64,000 nt of DNA. Origin: Pseudomonas sp. SLFW (lineage in GTDB: Bacteria; Pseudomonadota; Gammaproteobacteria; Pseudomonadales; Pseudomonadaceae). Position numbers and translations under genes: made by a program. Position 1 is the first letter of the stretch; each line of letters opens with the position of its first letter. The DNA lies in assembly GCF_009905615.1 (NCBI RefSeq), contig NZ_JAAAKW010000001.1, forward strand, positions 124,001 through 188,000. The letters run 5' to 3'. The notes beneath the pieces are model-generated. The model saw only the letters and a list, made by a program, of their open reading frames with translations, was not told the DNA's origin and searched no databases. Of the stretch, positions 60,817 to 64,000 are shown in pieces.

Positions 60817-61266
60817 CTTTCTTACCTCGGTGGAAATGTTGTTTTTGTATGAAACCGTTGTATCCGCCGAGGGCCACAAACGCCATTCGACGATGGTCTT
60901 ACCGGCCTTCAGCATAACGCCGAAACGCGCTCAAGGGCCCGGTTTGTGGCAAATCTTCATCTAAGTCCTACGACCAAAGAACGAGAGGCTTAGTGCGTTG
61001 CGGCGCGTAAATCGCGATTATTACCAGAATGCTCAACAGTCTTTATCAAAAGGGTTTCTATATAACCCGAGCGCAGGCGCCTAGAATTCATTTCGCCAAC
61101 ACGGCAAACGATTGACAACTAACAGCCCCCCACACCGGCCTGTCAATCTGCAACTAAACCTGTAAACAACTGGCTTCACACAAAATCCCACAAGGGTTTT
61201 GCGCACCCTGCCGAACGGCATTCCTGTCTGGCAGCGTTGACGAAGCAACTTAGAGGAAATACCTAA
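60817..61266. other. Divergent intergenic region acsA / DUF2790 gene
   Basis: 450 nt, AT-rich in the middle. It holds an inverted repeat GATTGACA (61110-61117) / TGTCAATC (61141-61148) with a 23-nt spacer. No gene supported. Confidence 0.45.
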
Positions 61267-61533
61267 ATGAAAGCTGCACTGGTTGTAATGGCTCTTTGTG
61301 GTTTCAGCGCCATGGCAATGGCAGAAGAATCAGGTGCGAAAGTGGCCGCGCAACAGCAACGGGTCGAGCACTACAGCTACTCCACCAAACTGGACATCGC
61401 CAAGGTCATTTCCGTGGATGAAGTGCCGAACGTCTGCAGCGTCGTGCCACAGCACATGACCTACGAGGACTCCAAGGGTCAGCGCCATGTCATGGAATAC
61501 ATGGTCATGGGCAACGGGTGCAGTAACGGTTGA
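61267..61533 (+). CDS. Exported DUF2790-family small protein
   Basis: 88 residues. Signal peptide MKAALVVMALCGFSAMAMA followed by the DUF2790 core: HYSYSTKLDIAKVISVDEVPNVCSVVPQHMTYEDSKGQRHVMEYMVMGNGC with two Cys that could form a disulfide. A Pseudomonas-restricted periplasmic family of unknown function, often in multiple copies. AGAGGAAA precedes the ATG. Confidence 0.85.
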   Translation: MKAALVVMALCGFSAMAMAEESGAKVAAQQQRVEHYSYSTKLDIAKVISVDEVPNVCSVVPQHMTYEDSKGQRHVMEYMVMGNGCSNG

Positions 61534-61551
61534 TCAATCACTGATTGAAAA

Positions 61552-61620
61552 CGGTAGCAGCACGACTTGCTGGCCGTGGCGATTACCAGGCGCCACCGCC
61601 GGCAAGCCGTGCTGCTACCG
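61552..61620. terminator. 30-bp stem-loop between convergent genes
   Basis: 61552-61581 and 61591-61620 are inverted copies with three differences around a 9-nt loop (ATTACCAGG). There is no T-run. It separates the DUF2790 gene from convergent phhR and may end both transcripts or be a REP-like element of another family. Confidence 0.55.
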
Positions 61621-61627
61621 ATCATCG

Positions 61628-63181
61628 TTACTTCTGCCCTACTTCATACTGTTTTAACTTATTGGCGATCGTCGTATGTGAAACACCCAATCGTTTCCCC
61701 AATAAACGGCTGCTCGGGTGTGCTGCATAAAGTTGCTCCAATACCGCCTTTTCAAAACGCCCGACAATCTCTTCCAACCCGCCCTCTAACGAAAAGTCTC
61801 CCAACGGTTGGCGTACGCCATAGTCCGGCAAACGAATATGTTCCGCCTTCACCACTCCGCCCTCGCACAGTGAAACCGCCTGAAACAATACGTTCTCCAA
61901 TTGCCGTACATTGCCAGGCCAGTGGTAGTGATTCAGTCGCTCGATCGCGGCGGGTGCAATGCGCGGCAGCGGGCAGCCGATCTGCCGGCTGGCCTGATCG
62001 AGAAAATGCTGCACCAGCGGTTGCAGGCCGTCGAGGCATTCGCGCAGCGGCGGGATGTGCAGCGACAGCACGTTGAGCCGGTGGTAGAGATCCTGCCGAA
62101 ACTCGCCGCGTGCGCACAGTTCGGACAGGTCCACCTGCGTCGCACAAATGACCCGCACGTCCAAAAATACTTCTTCGTCGCTTCCGACACGGCGAAAGCA
62201 GCCTTCTTGCAGGTAGCGCAACAGTTTCGCCTGCAACCGGGCACTCATTTCCGCCACGCCATCGAGAAATAACGTACCGCCTGCGGTCAGTTCGAGCAGC
62301 CCGAGCTTGCCCTCGGCCCGTGCGCCTTCAAACGCGCCCGGCCCGTATCCGAACAGCTCGGTCTCGGCCATGGACTCGGACAATCCCGCGCAGTTGAGCG
62401 CCATCATCGGCGACTGACCGCGAGGGCTCGCCAGATGACAGGCCCGCGCCAGCAGCTCCTTGCCGGTGCCGGTTTCACCTTCTATCAATAACGGGGCATC
62501 GAGGGGGGCCATCCGCCGGGCCTCTCGCACGACAGCGGCCATCACCTTCGAGCTTTGGAAGATGCTGTCGAAGCCCCGCAACTCCTGCTTGCGCACGTTA
62601 TAGATGTGCTCGCCCACGCGATCCGCCCGGTGCAGCGTCAAGACCGCGCCCGCCATGGCTTCACTGTCTTCGTGCTCGGATTGCAGGGGCGCAATGTCGG
62701 CCAGAAAAATATCGCCCTTCACCTTGACCCTCAGGCCATTGATCCGTGACCGGTTGGCACGGACCAGTTGCGGCAGGTCGAAATCTTCGGCGTAACGGGA
62801 CAGCGGAATGCCGGGGACTTCATCGACGCGCACCCCGAGCAACTGCGCCGCCGCCCGGTTGGCCGCAACGATGGAGCCGCCCATGTCGATTGATAGCACC
62901 GGAAATTCCAGCGCGCCCAGCAACGCATTCAACTCCATGTGCCGACGCTCGCTGGGCATCAATCCCACACGCTTGACGCCGAATACCCCCGGAATTGTTT
63001 CGAACTTGGGCACCAGCGCCTGGAATTGCAGGTTGATCAGGTTCGGGCAGCGCAGGTAGATCGCATCGCCGTGCTCGCCGCCCACTTCGCCGCCCGAGAC
63101 GTTGACGCCGTAAGAGACCAGCAATTCGAGGATGTCGCGCAGGATTCCGACGCGGTTCTGGCAGTGCACTTTGATACGCAT
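61628..63181 (-). CDS. phhR: PhhR, TyrR-like regulator of aromatic amino acid catabolism
   Basis: 517 residues: ACT domain (about 1-72), PAS domain (about 80-190), AAA+ domain (about 205-435; Walker A GETGTGKE at 235-242, Walker B LFLDG) and C-terminal TyrR-type helix-turn-helix (SRLLGKRLGVSHTTIANKLKQY). The sigma-54 contact loop reads GAFEGA (282-287) instead of GAFTGA, so sigma-70-type activation is likely, as reported for P. putida PhhR. It activates phhA and related genes with phenylalanine or tyrosine. Confidence 0.93.
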   Translation of the reverse strand: MRIKVHCQNRVGILRDILELLVSYGVNVSGGEVGGEHGDAIYLRCPNLINLQFQALVPKFETIPGVFGVKRVGLMPSERRHMELNALLGALEFPVLSIDMGGSIVAANRAAAQLLGVRVDEVPGIPLSRYAEDFDLPQLVRANRSRINGLRVKVKGDIFLADIAPLQSEHEDSEAMAGAVLTLHRADRVGEHIYNVRKQELRGFDSIFQSSKVMAAVVREARRMAPLDAPLLIEGETGTGKELLARACHLASPRGQSPMMALNCAGLSESMAETELFGYGPGAFEGARAEGKLGLLELTAGGTLFLDGVAEMSARLQAKLLRYLQEGCFRRVGSDEEVFLDVRVICATQVDLSELCARGEFRQDLYHRLNVLSLHIPPLRECLDGLQPLVQHFLDQASRQIGCPLPRIAPAAIERLNHYHWPGNVRQLENVLFQAVSLCEGGVVKAEHIRLPDYGVRQPLGDFSLEGGLEEIVGRFEKAVLEQLYAAHPSSRLLGKRLGVSHTTIANKLKQYEVGQK

Positions 63182-63234
63182 GGCAGGTCGACTCTTGTCA
63201 TCAGGCTGACTTTTTTGTGATGCGCGAAGTTTAC

Positions 63235-63252
63235 CGTCAAGAATACGTTACA
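63235..63252 (-). promoter_or_regulatory. TyrR/PhhR box near phhR
   Basis: Minus strand TGTAAC-GTATTC-TTGACG fits TGTAAA-N6-TTTACA at 9 of 12 positions. Confidence 0.5.
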
Positions 63253-63307
63253 GCGCAAGCGGCCAAGCGCCCTGGAAAGCGCAGATTTCGAGCTTTTCAC
63301 ACTCATC

Positions 63308-63325
63308 TGTCAGGTTTTCTTTACG
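63308..63325 (+). promoter_or_regulatory. TyrR/PhhR box upstream of phhA
   Basis: TGTCAG-GTTTTC-TTTACG fits TGTAAA-N6-TTTACA at 9 of 12 positions, about 140 nt before the phhA start. Confidence 0.5.
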
Positions 63326-63463
63326 ACGCCGCGCGTCCACTGACCTCCACTTCCTGTGCAACGCTGCGGCACACGGCCTGAAACCGGGTATCTATAGCCT
63401 TACGCGGGCCATCGACCTGCAACCGAACGCTCCATATAAGAACAAGCCATTCAGGAGAGCAGC

Positions 63464-64000
63464 ATGAGCACGCAGTACGTCGCCCGTGAACCGAACGCCA
63501 GCGGCTTCATCGAATATCCCGACGCTGAACATCGGGTGTGGAACACCTTGATCACTCGCCAATTGAAGGTGATCGAAGGCCGCGCCTGCCAGGAATACCT
63601 CGACGGTATCGAACAGCTCAACCTGCCCCATGATCGAATCCCGCAACTGGCCGAGATCAACACCGTGCTGGCCGCCACCACGGGCTGGCAAGTCGCGCGG
63701 GTTCCGGCGCTCATCCCCTTTCAGACCTTTTTCGAACTGCTGGCCAGCAAGCGATTTCCCGTGGCCACGTTCATTCGCACCGAAGAAGAACTGGATTACC
63801 TGCAAGAGCCTGACATCTTTCACGAAGTCTTCGGACACTGCCCGCTCCTGACCAACCCCTGGTTTGCAGAATTTACCCACACCTACGGCAAGCTCGGTCT
63901 GGCAGCCAGCAAGGAGCAACGCGTGTATCTTGCCCGCCTTTACTGGATGACCATCGAATTCGGGTTGGTAGAGACTGCACAGGGGCGCAAGATTTATGGG
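63464..64000 (+). CDS. phhA: Phenylalanine 4-hydroxylase, N-terminal 179 residues (cut by window end)
   Basis: ATG at 63464 with CAGGAGAG upstream; the frame is open to the window end. The non-haem iron ligands are His120 and His125 (DIFHEVFGHCPLL) and Glu165 (WMTIEFGLVE). VPALIPFQTFFELLASKRFPVATFIRTEEELDYLQEPD is typical of the bacterial enzyme, which has no regulatory domain. It converts phenylalanine to tyrosine with tetrahydropterin. Divergent from its activator gene; phhB and phhC probably follow outside the window. Confidence 0.95.
   Translation, partial: MSTQYVAREPNASGFIEYPDAEHRVWNTLITRQLKVIEGRACQEYLDGIEQLNLPHDRIPQLAEINTVLAATTGWQVARVPALIPFQTFFELLASKRFPVATFIRTEEELDYLQEPDIFHEVFGHCPLLTNPWFAEFTHTYGKLGLAASKEQRVYLARLYWMTIEFGLVETAQGRKIYG

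Overview
The window is chromosomal DNA of a Pseudomonas outside P. aeruginosa, most likely of the fluorescens/syringae lineage. The call rests on gene content and order: alaS-lysC-rsmA-tRNA-Ser-tRNA-Arg; aotJQM-aotO-aotP-argR-aruCFGDB-(small ORF)-aruE next to acsA; phhR/phhA; amrZ. It also rests on abundant Pseudomonas-type REP doublets built on a GGGAGCGAATTCATTCGCGA core. I see no phage, transposase, integrase or CRISPR array. The content is core and metabolic-accessory chromosome.

Layout. 1-2.7 kb: end of an MFS transporter and an IutA-like TonB receptor (siderophore uptake). 3-5.1 kb: a tiny exported peptide, a secreted lactonase-fold protein and a small conserved ORF. 5.3-13.7 kb: a pentonate (Weimberg-type) catabolic locus. 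One arm carries two ACS-type MFS permeases, an AraD1/FAH-fold dehydratase and a 2-oxoglutarate-semialdehyde dehydrogenase; the other arm carries an arabinonate-type IlvD/Edd dehydratase and a FadR/GntR regulator. A FadR-type operator lies in the divergent promoter. 14.3-20.7 kb: a putative exopolysaccharide machine of membrane fusion protein, exported alpha/alpha-barrel enzyme, PilZ-tailed GT2 synthase and NodT/OprM-type outer-membrane lipoprotein. I do not recognise this as a named system; it is the best candidate here for undescribed biology. 20.9-25.3 kb: a soluble histidine kinase and a receiver-TPR regulator, divergent from a chemoreceptor with a sigma-28 promoter. 25.8-28.4 kb: mqo behind a long structured leader, and a YkgJ-type cysteine-cluster protein. 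28.5-32.8 kb: an SDR, a frameshifted GlxA-type regulator, a tautomerase, an FAH-family hydrolase and a TetR regulator. The TetR promoter shares an operator-like motif with the tautomerase/FAH promoter.

33-38 kb: a DUF2256 protein, tRNA-Arg(CCT), two small membrane/exported proteins (the first behind a sigma-54-like promoter), amrZ, mgtE, a DUF4124-like protein, two tandem tRNA-Arg(ACG) and tRNA-Ser(GCT). 38-44.5 kb: csrA/rsmA, lysC, alaS, a threonine aldolase gene, and an FMN riboswitch before a lumazine synthase. 44.6-58.2 kb: the arginine succinyltransferase (ast/aru) catabolic cluster, ArgR and the aot arginine/ornithine ABC importer; ArgR-type half-sites precede aruC and aotJ. 58.9-64 kb: acsA, a DUF2790 exported protein, phhR, and the start of phhA cut by the window edge, with TyrR-type boxes between phhR and phhA.

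The regulatory sites listed were read by eye against consensus motifs and are predictions. Protein calls come from recognising conserved motifs and family sequences; no database search was run.
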